Positions 33,211 to 44,901 of a stretch of 64,000 nucleotides of DNA are shown here, one piece after another. How positions within the stretch are numbered: the stretch's first letter is position 1; the number at the start of each line of letters is the position of its first letter. The notes beneath the pieces are model-generated. The model was not told the DNA's origin, did not search any database, and saw nothing but the letters and a program-made list of their open reading frames with translations. Source of the DNA: Rattus norvegicus (taxonomy: Eukaryota > Chordata > Mammalia > Rodentia > Muridae); contig NC_086022.1 in the NCBI RefSeq assembly GCF_036323735.1, forward strand, positions 65,158,702-65,222,701, in the 5' to 3' direction. The position numbers were made by a program, and so were the translations under genes.

Positions 33211-34517
33211 CACGCCTAATAGACAGTAAAGAATTTGGACCACGTATGACAAATGTTTACACTCACAATCCTCCAACTGTTGCTGTTTCCGAGGAACAGC
33301 AGGGGTGAGGACACAGAGAGGAAAAGATCCAGACTCTATCCTTAAAGTGCCCGAAGGGGAACTGAACAACCGAGTGGAGTTCTGAGAATAGAACTGAATT
33401 TTCTGTTTGTTCTTAAATAAAAACAGTGTCTGTTAGAAGTGATTACAATGTTCCCTGTGAGCTAATAACAAAGATAAATACACTTAGCAGGACTTGGGAT
33501 ACCGTAAGGGTTCAGTAAATGTGATACAAATGGACAGAAAACACGAAAGAAAGAAAGGAAAAGGTAAATCAACTAGAGGGTGCTAATTTTTAAGAGAAGC
33601 CATGCAGATGAGCATGACCAACACCAGGGAATGTGAAATTAAGTCAATGTAGATGAAACCATAAAGATAGGGAAATTGGAGATTAGAACAACCTTGGGTC
33701 TGAAAGTAATAGAAGGAAATGAGAAACAAAGCAAATGCATTTCAACCCACACATGGAGGCTTTCACGTCTTCTGCTTAGTTCTCTGAACAATAATAATGG
33801 GCTTCTTCTTCAGTTCATTAAATAGCCTATTAGAGAAAAACACAACCACAGTCTTTGGCAAGTCAATGAGGCTTTTAGAGTGGGTTCCCCGGCATCAAGG
33901 GACCAAATGCTATGAGCCTCCTGGTGCCCTGGATGAATTGCCAGACCAGAGTCCAAATGGTCTTCCTGCTGGGCTCAGAGCATTAATTGGGAGTCTTATT
34001 AATTTACTGTTACTCAACAGTCAAGAAGTTTGTTCTCTGCACAAAGGGACAACTCCAGACTACAGCAGGGAGTAGCTAGCCGGTGCTGTCTGTCTCTATG
34101 TCATCTTCTATGTATCCACAGTGATGGCTAGTGTAGGGATGCAAAGTCCCACCTCCATCCTCTTAGGGTTCTCCACTGAGCATCAAAATTAAATTCACCT
34201 AGAACTTACCAAGAGAAAAGCATACAATTTTTTTAGTTCAAACTTCAGATGGTGTTGTCTTCACCAGAAAAATGAAGATCTGGGGAAGCAGAGCCAATTA
34301 GTCCCATGCTAAAATCGACAAAAAACAGTAAAGTGTGAAATGTGATAAGGCCGAGGGGCATAGTCTATTCTAGGTGACTGGATAGGGAGCCAATGGGGAA
34401 GACAGGGTTAATTTTCACAGGCTTGTTGGTGCAGTTTTCCCTTAGCCGCCAGTCCTGTCTCTGGTGATCTTGTAGTTCTTTATGTATTGCCTTTATTTTG
34501 GGTGGTTACATTAACAG
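33211..34517. other. Unique non-coding DNA
   Basis: No repeat recognised. The 92-codon frame at 33797-34075 has no domain or context supporting a gene. Confidence 0.5.
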
Positions 34518-34876
34518 TGGTGATGAGTTGAATAAGTGTGGCCTCCATTGGCTCATAGATTTGAATGCTTGGTCACTGGAAAGTGACACTACCAGGAGGT
34601 GCAGCCTTGGAGGAAGTGTGTTACTGCAGATGGACTTTGAGGTCTCAAATGCTCAAGCCAGACCAAGTGTGTCTCCCTTCCTGCTGCCTGTGGATGAAGA
34701 TGTAGAACTCTCAGCTACCTCTATAGCACCATGTCAGACTGCATGCTGCCATGCTTCCTGCCATGATGGTAATGGACTAAACCTCTGAACCTGTAAGCCA
34801 GCCCTAGTTAAATGCTTACCTTTATAAGAGTTGCCATGGTCATGGAGTCTCTTCACAGCAATAGAACACTAGGACA
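34518..34876 (+). mobile_element. LTR-like repeat (MaLR-type), + orientation, near complete
   Basis: Starts tggtgatgagttgaataag. Contains 'ggctcatagatttgaatgct', 'gtaagccagccctagttaaa' and 'ttgccatggtcatggagtct'. Ends agaacactaggaca. TG...CA ends are present, but no 5-bp duplication is evident. Confidence 0.7.
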
Positions 34877-35064
34877 GTAAGTAGCCTTGTCCACATTTCT
34901 AAGAAAAGCAGTATAGTTTGTTAGTTCGGTTAATAGCATTAAAAAGGTAAATGAAGAAAATACTAGTAATATAAGTTAATCTTTTTAATTTTTCTGAGTG
35001 ACTCTTGCTGACTATGATACAATTAACAGAGAAATATTTGGAGGTACTAATTACATAGACATAT

Positions 35065-35122
35065 CTATTGTTATGTTGCCTGGTCTCAGGTCCTCAGTTT
35101 CCTCATTTGTAAAATGTATAAA
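35065..35122 (-). mobile_element. MIR SINE fragment
   Basis: 'cctcagtttcctcatttgta aaatg' is the reversed MIR 3' signature. The fragment is interrupted by the B3 insertion that follows. Confidence 0.6.
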
Positions 35123-35370
35123 TGAGCCATGTGTTTTATTTATTTATTTAAGATTTAATTTATGTGTACAAATATTCTTTCAGCCTGTGTGTCTATGAAC
35201 CATTTGCATGCCTAGTGTCCAAGGAGTTAAGGACACCAGAGCTCCTACAAACTAGAGTGACAATTGTGAATGACTATACGGATGCTGGGAATTGAACCTG
35301 GATCCTCTGGAAGGGCAGCCAGTGCTCTCAACTACAGAGCCATCTCTCCAGCCCTGAGCCATGTGTTTTA
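35123..35370 (-). mobile_element. B3 SINE with 16-bp target-site duplication
   Basis: tgagccatgtgtttta occurs at 35123-35138 and 35355-35370, exactly. The body is a reversed B3 with 'gaattgaacctggatcctct' and 'gccatctctccagccc'. Confidence 0.95.
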
Positions 35371-36844
35371 AGTAATCATAAATAATAAATGAAGGCCCGT
35401 CATCTATTACATCACATCAAAAGAATACTACATATTTACTTAATTACAAGATGCAGGTTCTAATACATCGGCATTCTGAAATCATCTTGTGTCTTAAAGT
35501 TTTTCCAGAATATCACAGGGGTAGCTGGAGAACCTGACATGTTTACCTTACTTGTCCATGTACATGTGGTCAACTTGCTAGACCTAGAAAGTAGGTGTCT
35601 TCTGTTAGTGCTATGGGTAGTGCTACATGGGCATAGCACATAATTAAATAGAGTGTACTTGTGAGGCAATAAAAATGGTTTTAAACACACTTGTACCACT
35701 GTGCAGCTGTGAAACAAAGAATTAATGCAACATACGCAAAAACTGCCCATCACACATCGGTTAAAATATCAGGGAATGCCGAGGTTTCTAGAACACATCA
35801 TTTAATGTTTGAAGCTGGAGGGTGGAGGTGGAGAGCCAGTTTTGTGAAGGTCTTCTACTCTAGCTCAGAATACCATATACAAGCTGCTAACTGGCTTTCC
35901 AAAAAGAGTCTAAATATGGGTGATTTGTATTTCACTCAAAAGTTCTGTGTGTATAAGCAGAGAAGCAATACTGAGGAGTTCAAGATCCATTACTGTACTT
36001 TTCGGTTTTATTATCAGTTCCTGAATCGCTGTGTCTATTAGATGTTGGATAGACGTACTGAAAAGCAGGGTGTCATCGTGATACAGTGTGACAAGAATTA
36101 TGACATGAATGCTTACTTTGCGTGGTGCTGAGAATCGAACCCAGGGCTTCCCGCACCTTGTCACTGACTTGTGTCTAGGCACAATTGTCATTCTCCTTTG
36201 TAAAAGAGGCTCTGAGTCCAGTTTTGGTGGCCATTGAATAGACAAAACCTTTTTCTTATTTGTCATTTTTGTTAACACTTTTGTTAATTCTTAAAATATT
36301 CAACCAAACCCCTGAACAACAGAAGTTGGTATGACAATCTCCCACATAGATGGAAATCTGTCTAAAATCTTTACCATCAACCCGCAGTTGACTAGAGGCC
36401 TTACTCGGAATATTAGCAGTCAGTTAACTTGAATCTGGCTTCTTCGTCTTTATTTCCTTATTAAGTTGAAGTAATTTGGATGCTTATCACCACCGCTGAA
36501 ATTGCTGCTGTTAAAGTTAAGGTACATACACGACTTGGTTTTCATTTTTGGTACAATCTAGTGTACATGGCCACTCCACCTTGGAGCATGCTCCTCTGTC
36601 ACAGCTCCTTATGTCCCTTGCTTCTATCTTTCTTCAGTGACCTCTCTTTCTCAGCTGGTCCTCTAATGACTTTCTAGACATCTTTTCCTTCTCTAGTGAC
36701 TCCTGGGTAAGCCTCAACTGTCCTATAGATTTTAATACCTATGTAACTTTAAAGGATGCCTAGCACATGTATGCCTCCAGCATCAATCCAACTGCCTACC
36801 TGCCCTGAACATCTCATAGGCCTGATAAGATGTGTGTGTCTAAA
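35371..36844. other. Unique DNA with a short SINE-like fragment
   Basis: 36115-36178 ('gtggtgctgagaatcgaacc cagggcttcc') resembles a B4/ID-type tRNA-like half on the minus strand. Otherwise unassigned. Short frames in this stretch have no domain. Confidence 0.45.
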
Positions 36845-37154
36845 ATGTGTGTGGAAAGACTATACATGGACTGACCCTGGACTCTGACCCCATAGGTAGC
36901 AATGAATATCCTAGTAAGAGCACCAGTGGAAGGGGAAGCCCTTGGTCCTGCCAAGACTGAACCCTCAGTGAACGTGATTGTTGGGGGGAGGCCACTAATG
37001 GGGGGAGGATGGGGAGGGGAACACCCATATAGAAGCGGAGGGGGAGAGGTTGGGGGGTGTTGGCCCGGAAACTGGGAAAGGGAATAACAATTGAAATGTA
37101 AGTAAGAAATACCCAAGTTAATAAAGATGGAGGGAAAACAATGTATGTGGAAGG
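36845..37154 (+). mobile_element. LINE-1 3'-end fragment with imperfect target-site duplication
   Basis: 36859-37140 matches the LINE-1 3' UTR: 'ggactgaccctggactctga', a G-rich tract near 36980-37060, and 'gggaataacaattgaaatgt'. Flanks atgtgtgtggaaag (36845-36858) and atgtatgtggaagg (37141-37154) differ at 2 of 14 positions. Confidence 0.88.
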
Positions 37155-39363
37155 TCTCCTCTAAATAAAACTTAATCCCAGTCAATGGCCCTCTATCCTG
37201 CTGGCTAATCCAAGAATCCAAGGAGCACACCTTGATCCCTCTCACTCTTTCACAGTTATAGCTCATCAGAAAATCCTGTTTCTTTCTTAACTATGCTGTC
37301 ACTGCTTGTCTCTCCGAACCCACTGCTGCCAGTTACTGTATGAAGGTCAGAATGTGTTTCATCTTTCCACACTAATTCTTAATGCAGTGCTATACATGGG
37401 GTTGGTCTTTCCCCTCCCTGTCTCTTCTTTCTTCTGTGGAACTGAGGATCTGCTTCAGATCTTTGTGCATGTCAGACAAGTGTTTTGCCCTGCGCTCTGG
37501 CTCCAGGCAAAGTTGATTAGCCTGAAATAGAAAGTGCACAGATGATGTCCTTGCTGCACACCCTTCAGTGATTCACTGCTGTACTGAGCGCACAGTCCGA
37601 CCTCCTACCCGTGGACCTCAGGATCTGAAAATCTGCTCTTTCTAACTACAGATGTAGACTTCCCCCTTTTTGTTCTAATAATGGCATGCTTTTCACAACT
37701 TGATGGTCTTTAACACCCTTTTCTCAATCATGGAAATTCCTCTTCTATGTCTGACCATTGCTCTTTAAAAAACAAAAAGGAAAACAACAAACCAAAACAC
37801 TAAAAAAATAATATTAACTGAAATAACATTTCTTCGAGAAGATCTAGTTTTGTTTTGTTTTGCTATATTTTGTTCTGGCTTGTTTTGACTATCTAATATA
37901 AAGGCCTCTGTCATTTTAAACTTGAACCTCTGCCTTGTTTCCATAAAGGTATTAAGCATAATGTGCAATCAACATTCTGTCATGGGTGGGGAAGGGATTC
38001 ACAGGAACTATGGAGGGTAATGGCCCGGGAACGGGACTCAGCATTTTCTTCAGGGTGGAAGGCACTGGCAAGTTGTGCACACTCCGTTTAATAACCCTAC
38101 ATCCACAAGCATGTATACGACACTAATTAAACAACGCAATGCAAAAGGCAGAAAATTAAAACAAGCAAACAGCAAAAGAAAAACTAAAAATGGGGAAAGG
38201 GGACTTGGGAAAAAGAAAGGGGAGACCAAAAGAGAGAGCAATGGGAGAGTGGAAATGCCCAGATATATTATGTACAGACATGGAGTTGCTGGGGAAAACA
38301 CAATACAAAATGAAGCAGAAGCCTCACGGAAAGCAACAATGTATTCTCTTTGAGCTACTTGATTGCCTTGCTCACGTTGATTATTTTCTCCTTTAGACTG
38401 AAGATGTCAGAGAGAGCGTCTACCTCAGTACTTAATTGGCCTTAGGACTGAATAAGTCATTTGAAGAAGCAAGTTCCTCCAAAGTCAGCAGATCAGCTAT
38501 CTCTTCCGTTCTGTGTTAGGGCCGTTTTAATCATTTAAAGCCCATGGAAAGCAATGGTGAGCTTCTAGTGAGCTGGCTGTGTGTCCCTGAGGATGTGCTT
38601 TCCTTGGAGCCCTTGACACCAGACCGCTGAAGTCAGACTTCCAGGGGCGGTGTTATGAAACAATATTCTAGAATTGCCACAAAATTTCCCTTATATTATC
38701 TTTTGGCTGCTGGTAGTTTCATTAAGAGAGAAACACATTTTTTTCCCTTGGAATTTATTGTAGAACCAACAACACGCTGCTTTTTGAGTTTTGCAATTAC
38801 CGAACTTCTGTTTATTTTCCTCCCAACGAATACGGGCAGGAGGGGGAAGGTTATTAATTGCGATGACATTCATTTCTAATATAGTTCGAGCCCAGGTGGT
38901 ATATAGCAAGCACGTGCGGTGTTTTAATCATTGGAACTTGTTTGTCTCCTCAGGCACATTGTTGTCCTGTGCCCCAGGGTATAATTTTTTTTCTTTCTTG
39001 GTTCTGTTTTCTATTTTTTATCATTCGTTCTTGGTTTTTATGAAAGGTGATACTTGCCCCAGGTGCAAAGATTTTTCTACATACTTTAATCATATGAAAA
39101 ACATTTTCTACACTGATTTATTTAATTGAGAAAAGTATCACTTAGGCTAAGATTATTCTACAGCAGGGTTTCCCTAATTTCATTTAGGGTCACAGAGTAT
39201 CTAATCCAAGCATTAAAATTTGCATCTGTAAGATACAAACATGCCCAGATACATGTTTAGGGGTTACTAGAAGCCCTCAAGTTAGTTCATAATGCTAATC
39301 TAAGAAATACACCACGTGGACTTTCTTTTCTCAATCATTAATTCGGTCAGCCTTTGGGCCTCG
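37155..39363. other. Long unique stretch, candidate conserved non-coding DNA near 38640-39130
   Basis: 2.2 kb with no clear repeat. 38640-39130 is AT-rich yet retains CpGs and TAAT-type cores (ggttattaattgcgatgaca). Purine-rich low-complexity sequence lies at 38190-38260. No gene recognised. Confidence 0.4.
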
Positions 39364-40149
39364 CATGTAAAATGTCCCTCACAGACTCATCTATTTGAAA
39401 ACTTGGTCCATAGCTGGTGACACTGTTGTGAGAGATTGTGAAATCTTTGGGAGAGCGGACCTATCGAGAGGGAGTAGACTAATAGGGGTAGAGAGGCTTG
39501 TCTTTTTTTTAAAAATTGGATATTATATTTATTTACATTTCAAATGTTATCATTTCCCTTTTCCAAACTCCCTATCCTCTCCCCCTGCTTCTATGAGGGT
39601 GTTCCCCTACCCACCCACCCACTCCCTCTTGCTTCCCTGTCCTGGCATTCCCCTACACTGGGGCATTGAGCCTTCACAGGACCAAGGGCCTCTCTACCCA
39701 TTGATGCAGGACAATGCCATCCTCTGCTACATATGTGACTGGAGCCATGGGTCCCTCCATGTATACTCTTTGGTTGGTGGTTTAGTCCCTGGGAGTTCTG
39801 GGAGGTCTGGTTGGTTGATGTTGTTCTTCCTATGGGGTTGCAAATCCCTTCAGCTTCTTCAGTTCTTTCTCTAACTCCTCCATTGGGGTCCCTGTGCTCA
39901 CTCCAATAGTTAACGGAGAGAGGCTTGTCCTAAGAGTTACAGTTCAGCTCTCCTTGCAGCCCAGTCTTCCCATTTCTAGAGTCTCAGGAACACAAGTAAG
40001 CTTCATGTTCCAGCTGACCCAGCCATGAGCCTCCATGAACTCAATGTGTTGTTCTGCTGGGACAGACTGTCCCCTCAAACCACGAACCAAAATAAATCCT
40101 TCTCCCTTAAGTTGTTTCAGGTTACATATCAAAAAAAGTAACTAATAAA
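39364..40149 (+). mobile_element. LTR-like repeat (MaLR-type) split by a LINE-1
   Basis: The left part, 39364-39502 ('tgtaaaatgtccctcacaga ... ttggtccatagctggtgaca'), and the right part, 39918-40149 ('gttccagctgacccagccat', 'aaataaatccttctccctta' and terminal 'aagtaactaataaac'), form one + strand element. The minus-strand LINE-1 at 39503-39917 interrupts it. Confidence 0.7.
39491..39929 (-). mobile_element. LINE-1 3'-end fragment nested in the LTR-like repeat, 12-bp duplication
   Basis: gagaggcttgtc at 39491-39502 and 39918-39929 flanks 39503-39917. The insert starts with poly(T), then 'tatttacatttcaaatgtta', the C-rich tract and 'gtatactctttggttggtgg', a reversed LINE-1 3' UTR. Confidence 0.93.
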
Positions 40150-41654
40150 CAAGCCGAGCATTACTGGGACATAGGACACATTCAGCATCAGCAAAGGGAA
40201 GGTTCAATTTCTCTCGGAGGCTCAAAAAAATCAGTCTCTGTTCATTCCGAGATTAATCTGTTCTCAGTTGCATAAAAGTCACCGTGACCGAGCAGTTGCC
40301 GAGTGCTAGGAACTGTACAGAGCCTTCTAGAAAATTCTAGCAAAGACCTGCAAAGGAACACGGAGCCCATTTGCATGTGCTGCAGCACTAAATTGCTAAA
40401 CAAAGGATCACTTACATCTCAGCCACGGGGATGTTACTGCATACTATGGATAAATGCTGGCAGAAGCCGCGGGGCTTCTGTGCGGCGTGGGCCTCCTTGC
40501 TCGCAGCGCTGTGTCTTTGTGGAGGCATAACCCAACTCACTGTGAGAAAAATGCGAGGAGGAGAACCCCTGATTAGTTATTTTCGTTTAGATGGTTGTGC
40601 TTTGTTTTATTGCTTTCCAATTTGGTCCACGATTATTAGATGGGCGATCGTCTGAAAAAAAAATGTTGTAAATTACTGGTATAAATGACTTCTCTACACA
40701 CAACTCCTCTTTTAGTACAAGGCAGAGAAGAAACACTTCCATTGCTATTTCTGCTTGTATTTATTCTCTGCCACATTTCTAGTAAATTTTTTTTCCATTA
40801 TTGGCAGGGCTTACATAATCACATACTAACACCTACAGGAATGAATCACAGCTCATCTTGCAGATTTATGGCGTGCCTACAGGAAAAAAAAATGCCTCAT
40901 GATACAAACTTTAAGGCTTAAATTATCTCTAAAATCCCACAATAGGCAAGTAAACTGCGTGATTTAGAGATCACAATTAAAAGTGAATCTGTTTAAACTC
41001 ATCCCTCCTTTATTTAAACACCAAGACAAGAAGAATGAGGAAACGCTATTAATAACCGATACACTGTTTGTTCACGACACAGTTGAAGCTGAATGTTTCC
41101 ACTTGTATCTCTCTCCCTCTTATTTTGCATCTAGCAGTAAGACAGCAGGTCATGGATTCTAGAGTCTTCCAGAGCACACGCTTGTACTACTCAATCATTT
41201 CCATTTGCCACTGTCTATGGTTATAATGTCCTTCATCCTGCCAACATTCCTAGCTTTCTTTACCAAAGGTCTGTCCTATTATTATTATAGTTGTTGTTGT
41301 TGTTTTTCTCAGTCCTCCCCACAGGCCTTCTTTTCCCAACCTCCATTGTATGTCTTTGTTCCAGTGTCTCCCTTTCTACCTTCTATCTATATTTCCCCAC
41401 AATCCTGTCTCTTTTGTTCTTGCACCTTCCGGTCTCCCTCACACTTGATGCGTTACTGTATGCCCAGGACTCAGTTAAGGGGTGGGGATTATAAAGGTGA
41501 CGAGGGAGCTACATATGCTGTCCAGGGGCTGTAGTCTGACGGGGTAGAGAGTGACAGAAAGGAAAAGACATGGAAAAATAAGGATAGAAATTGAGGGACA
41601 AAAAAATTATGTGCTCAAACTACCTAAAGCAGTATGCAGAGGTGGTGCTTAGGG
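40150..41654. other. Long unique stretch, candidate conserved non-coding DNA
   Basis: 40260-41100 lacks repeats and low-complexity decay. It contains CpGs unusual for an AT-rich intergenic context, an octamer-like tttgcatgt (40371-40379), aacaaagg (SOX-like, 40399-40406) and several ttaat/attag cores. A perfect 8-bp-stem hairpin, cagaagccgcggggcttctg, lies at 40461-40480. No coding evidence. Confidence 0.4.
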
Positions 41655-42076
41655 AATCCTGGGGAAGAAACTAGGAAGGATGGTAGGAGCCAGAGGGCCA
41701 AGGAAAACATAAGAAACCCCACAGAGTCAACCAACCTGACCTCAAAGGGGCTCACAGAGACAGAACCAACAACCAGGGAGCCTGCATGGGACTGAACCAG
41801 GTCCTCTACACATATGCTACAGCTGTGTAGCTTGGTCTTCTCGTGAGACTCTGAACAGTGGGAGCAGGGGCTGTCTCTGACTCTTTTGCCTGATTTAGAG
41901 ACCTTTTTCTAGGACTGGGTTCAGCCTCAATACAAGGGGAGGTTTCTAGTTTTTTATGGTATGACATGGTTGTTTGTGGGAGGTCTGCCCTTTACTGAAG
42001 TGGACAGAGGGAGGGTGCTGGGAGGAGGGACTGGGGGATAGAAGGGAAGGGAAATTGTGGTCGGGATGTAAGAAGA

Positions 42077-42078
<2 letters not shown>
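41655..42078 (+). mobile_element. Lx-type LINE-1 3' UTR end
   Basis: 'ccagagggccaaggaaaaca', 'gagcctgcatgggactgaac', 'tgtgtagcttggtcttctcg', 'gggagcaggggctgtctctg' and 'attgtggtcgggatgtaaga' follow the 3' end of older rodent (Lx) LINE-1 copies on the + strand. No duplication was identified, because the tail runs into (TG)n. Confidence 0.8.

Positions 42079-42118
<40 letters not shown>
42079..42118. repeat. (GT)n microsatellite
   Basis: Pure GT, 40 bp, at the 3' end of the Lx LINE-1. Confidence 0.97.
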
Positions 42119-42120
<2 letters not shown>

Positions 42121-42124
42121 TTAA

Positions 42125-42335
42125 CCTTTGGACTGGAGATCTAGCAGAGCTTCAGAACATGTACTGCTCTTCTAAGAGGACTGGAATTGGATTTCCAGCC
42201 ATGTCAGATGTCTTCCAGCCACCTGAACTTCAGCTCCAGGGCCTCTCACCCTCTCTCCTTGCCTCCATGAGGACAGCACTCATGTGTACACGCTCCTACA
42301 CCCCACACAGCCTAACTTAAAAAGTAAGGAAAATA
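42125..42335 (+). mobile_element. B3-type SINE, diverged
   Basis: 'ggactggagatctagcagag', 'gctcttctaagaggactgga' and 'cttcagctccagggcctctc' follow B3 order on the + strand. Confidence 0.7.
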
Positions 42336-42475
42336 ACTGACAAAAAAGAATATTTATCTGTGTCTGAAAAGAATAAGATTCTGAAATAAGATTTAAGTCA
42401 TAAAGGATAAGCAGGTTTCTTCCAGATTGGCAGTGAGGAACACCTGAGGGGGATTGTGCAGACATAGACACTGAA

Positions 42476-42601
42476 GAAATGGCCAACAGGGTACTTACAC
42501 TCAGTCTACTCAAAACTGAAATGGCCAGCAGGGTACTCATGCTCAGTTCACTCAAAACCGAAATGGCCAGTGGGGTACTTATGCTCAGTCCACTCAAAAC
42601 T
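42476..42601. repeat. 42-bp x3 minisatellite
   Basis: Three consecutive 42-bp units, 42476-42517, 42518-42559 and 42560-42601. Each starts gaaatggcca and ends ctcaaaac plus one or two bases. Units differ at several positions. 42 is a multiple of 3, so frames on both strands stay open (14-residue repeats), but no gene is supported. Confidence 0.96.
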
Positions 42602-44901
42602 GAAGCTTCAAGGACCAGAACAGAGGCCCGGTGTGGTTACCTGTACACTCCAGAACTCCATTTACAAAGTGGGTACGCCTTGTGTTTTGCTTCTGTATGT
42701 ATTCCTAGTAGCAACCACTCTGGAATGGATTTAAACAGTCATGCTGCGAAGCTCTTCTCCCTCACAGCCTTAGTCAGGGGTTACGAGGAGTGAGATCTCT
42801 CTGACCAGAGGGTCCATGCTATCTTTTTCTTAAATTGAGCACAGAAACCCAATGTTGGCATTTCAGAGGACGGTATGGGGTGTTTTGGTTTCCTTTTCAT
42901 GGCTCTGGACCAAGTAAGACATAAAGACCGAGTAAGAGATAAAGGAACAAGGCTGACCAAATCCCCACTAGAATCTTCTGTCAATAATACTGGCTGGGAG
43001 AACACAGCTTAGGCCAAGCATCTGGCTGCACAGAACTTCCTGGCTCCTTATACACAACGAGAGGACTTAGCCACCTTGTCACAGACAGGGTGAGAAAAAC
43101 ACGGGCCTCTGCACAACCCCGATGAGATGGGGACTGTGAGCAGTTCTCTAATCAGGCAGCGGCACAGGAATAGACGCTGAAGAGCGTGTGTGGCCTTGTG
43201 ATCTTTTGAGTAGGCTTTCGGTGAGAGAGGAAGGTTCTCATTGTCACTGAAGCTTTAAGCCCACTCAGTACGCATTGTTCTGGTGATGTGTGACTGCACT
43301 CTGTCAGGCTGCTGACTCCCATCTCTATCTCCCAAGGTCTTTCCCTCCCTCTGATGCAGACTCTGTTTCCTTGCTGTGTGTTTTCAAGATTAAGAGAGCT
43401 GTCCCAGTCTTTAAGATGCCTGCAATTTAGTGTCCTTGATTTTTTTTTAAAACAGTTGAAAGAAGATTTACAGTTTAATTAGCAAGGACCTGTAACTTGT
43501 CAGACGGCCATGCTTTTAATAGCTACAGAGGCATGGCTGCAGGAGAGAGGGGACTGGCTCTTCCAGGGAAGTTCTGAGTCCTGGAAACAGACTCAAGCCT
43601 ACAGCTTCATGGCTCAGTATGGCTGCTGGATGTGCCCTTTGTCACGGCTTACATTCTTGGCTCCTGCTCGGACTAGACCCTCTCGGTTGACTGACTTCAA
43701 CTTCCTCATTTCTTTTGTTTCTATGTCACTGTATCTTTAGGGTTAGTAAGCATACCAACACCTTGGCGGGAGGGGTAGAGGAGTTTTACTTAGTCAACGT
43801 GCAGATTCTCATGTCACACATCAGTCTTCTGCCTTGTTAAGTTTGTGATCTGGTCCAGAAATCGGACTGACCTAGAACCCCCAGAGAGTGTGAGAAGGGA
43901 AGCCCACAGACCCTACTGCAAAAAAAAAAAAAAAAAAAAGGTAAAAGTACATTGCTATGGGCCCGGCTTATGGTTACTGAAGTGTGTGCCCAGCTTATAA
44001 CTTATTACTGCAGTGTGTGACCTTGACCCATTTCCATCCATTCTGTCCTCACCATTCTCTAAGCTCTAAGTGCCTTACAGTCTATAGCCTGAGATAAGTC
44101 ATATTCTAGGATGTGTGTCGAGAAATAATTAAATCATCAGTGTGTTTCGAGATGAAAAGGGGCAGCTTAATGAGACTGTTAGCACACACTTTCCAGAAGG
44201 CTGGAGATCTCTCTCTGTTCAATGGCTAATTACTCTCAGGCTCCGTGTCTCATGCTGGGAACCAGCCCTCAAGGAGCTGAGAGTTTTAGGCTGGTCACTC
44301 TTGATTTTGACTCCCAATCAGTCTATTGAGAAGCTGATTGGCTTTAGTGGTATGCACATTTTTTGATATTTACTGACTAGTAGTTAGGAAGATGGTCCGA
44401 AAACCTTACTTCAAGTCACTTTGAGAACCACATGCAAGTGTTTATTGAAATGGTAATGTTGAGCCTCACTTATTCTCAAGAGCTATGGCCCCAAGTCCTT
44501 GAGGAGGGGGTGCAGAAACTGAAGATGATGTTGAAGCTGTGCATAGTGTGTTTTGTCCAGATCCCAGCAACCTTGGCATTTTTTTCCCCTTTTCTAAGAG
44601 AGTCAGCTAATTTCACCTCTACACTTAAAATCCTTGATCTTTCTCTTTGACGTACCCCAATTGACAGCCAGTATCTCTGCACTTAGACTTTGGGAGTCAT
44701 TTATTAAGAAGGGTGAGCACCCACACGGTAATCTGATAACTGAGACAGCCATAGATAACTACTAGGCTGGCAGCATATACACAATGGATACACTGAGCAG
44801 AAGAATGGCTTCTATCCAGGAGGCCATGTACAGGGCACCATCTCATGGTGTACCATTTATAATTATGAATTGTTTGTTTCTGGGATGTTAATACTTTCTG
44901 A
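42602..44901. other. Unique non-coding DNA
   Basis: 2.3 kb without a recognised gene. A 20-bp poly(A) lies at 43920-43939. Frames at 43510-43740 and 44142-44366 lack domains. Confidence 0.5.

Noticed and set aside
40461..40480. MicroRNA precursor
   Set aside because: The stem is only 8 bp with a 4-nt loop, and flanks do not extend the pairing.
42280..42793. Frames with 14-residue repeats as a repeat-protein gene
   Set aside because: They arise from a 42-bp minisatellite whose unit length is a multiple of three, and both strands are equally open.
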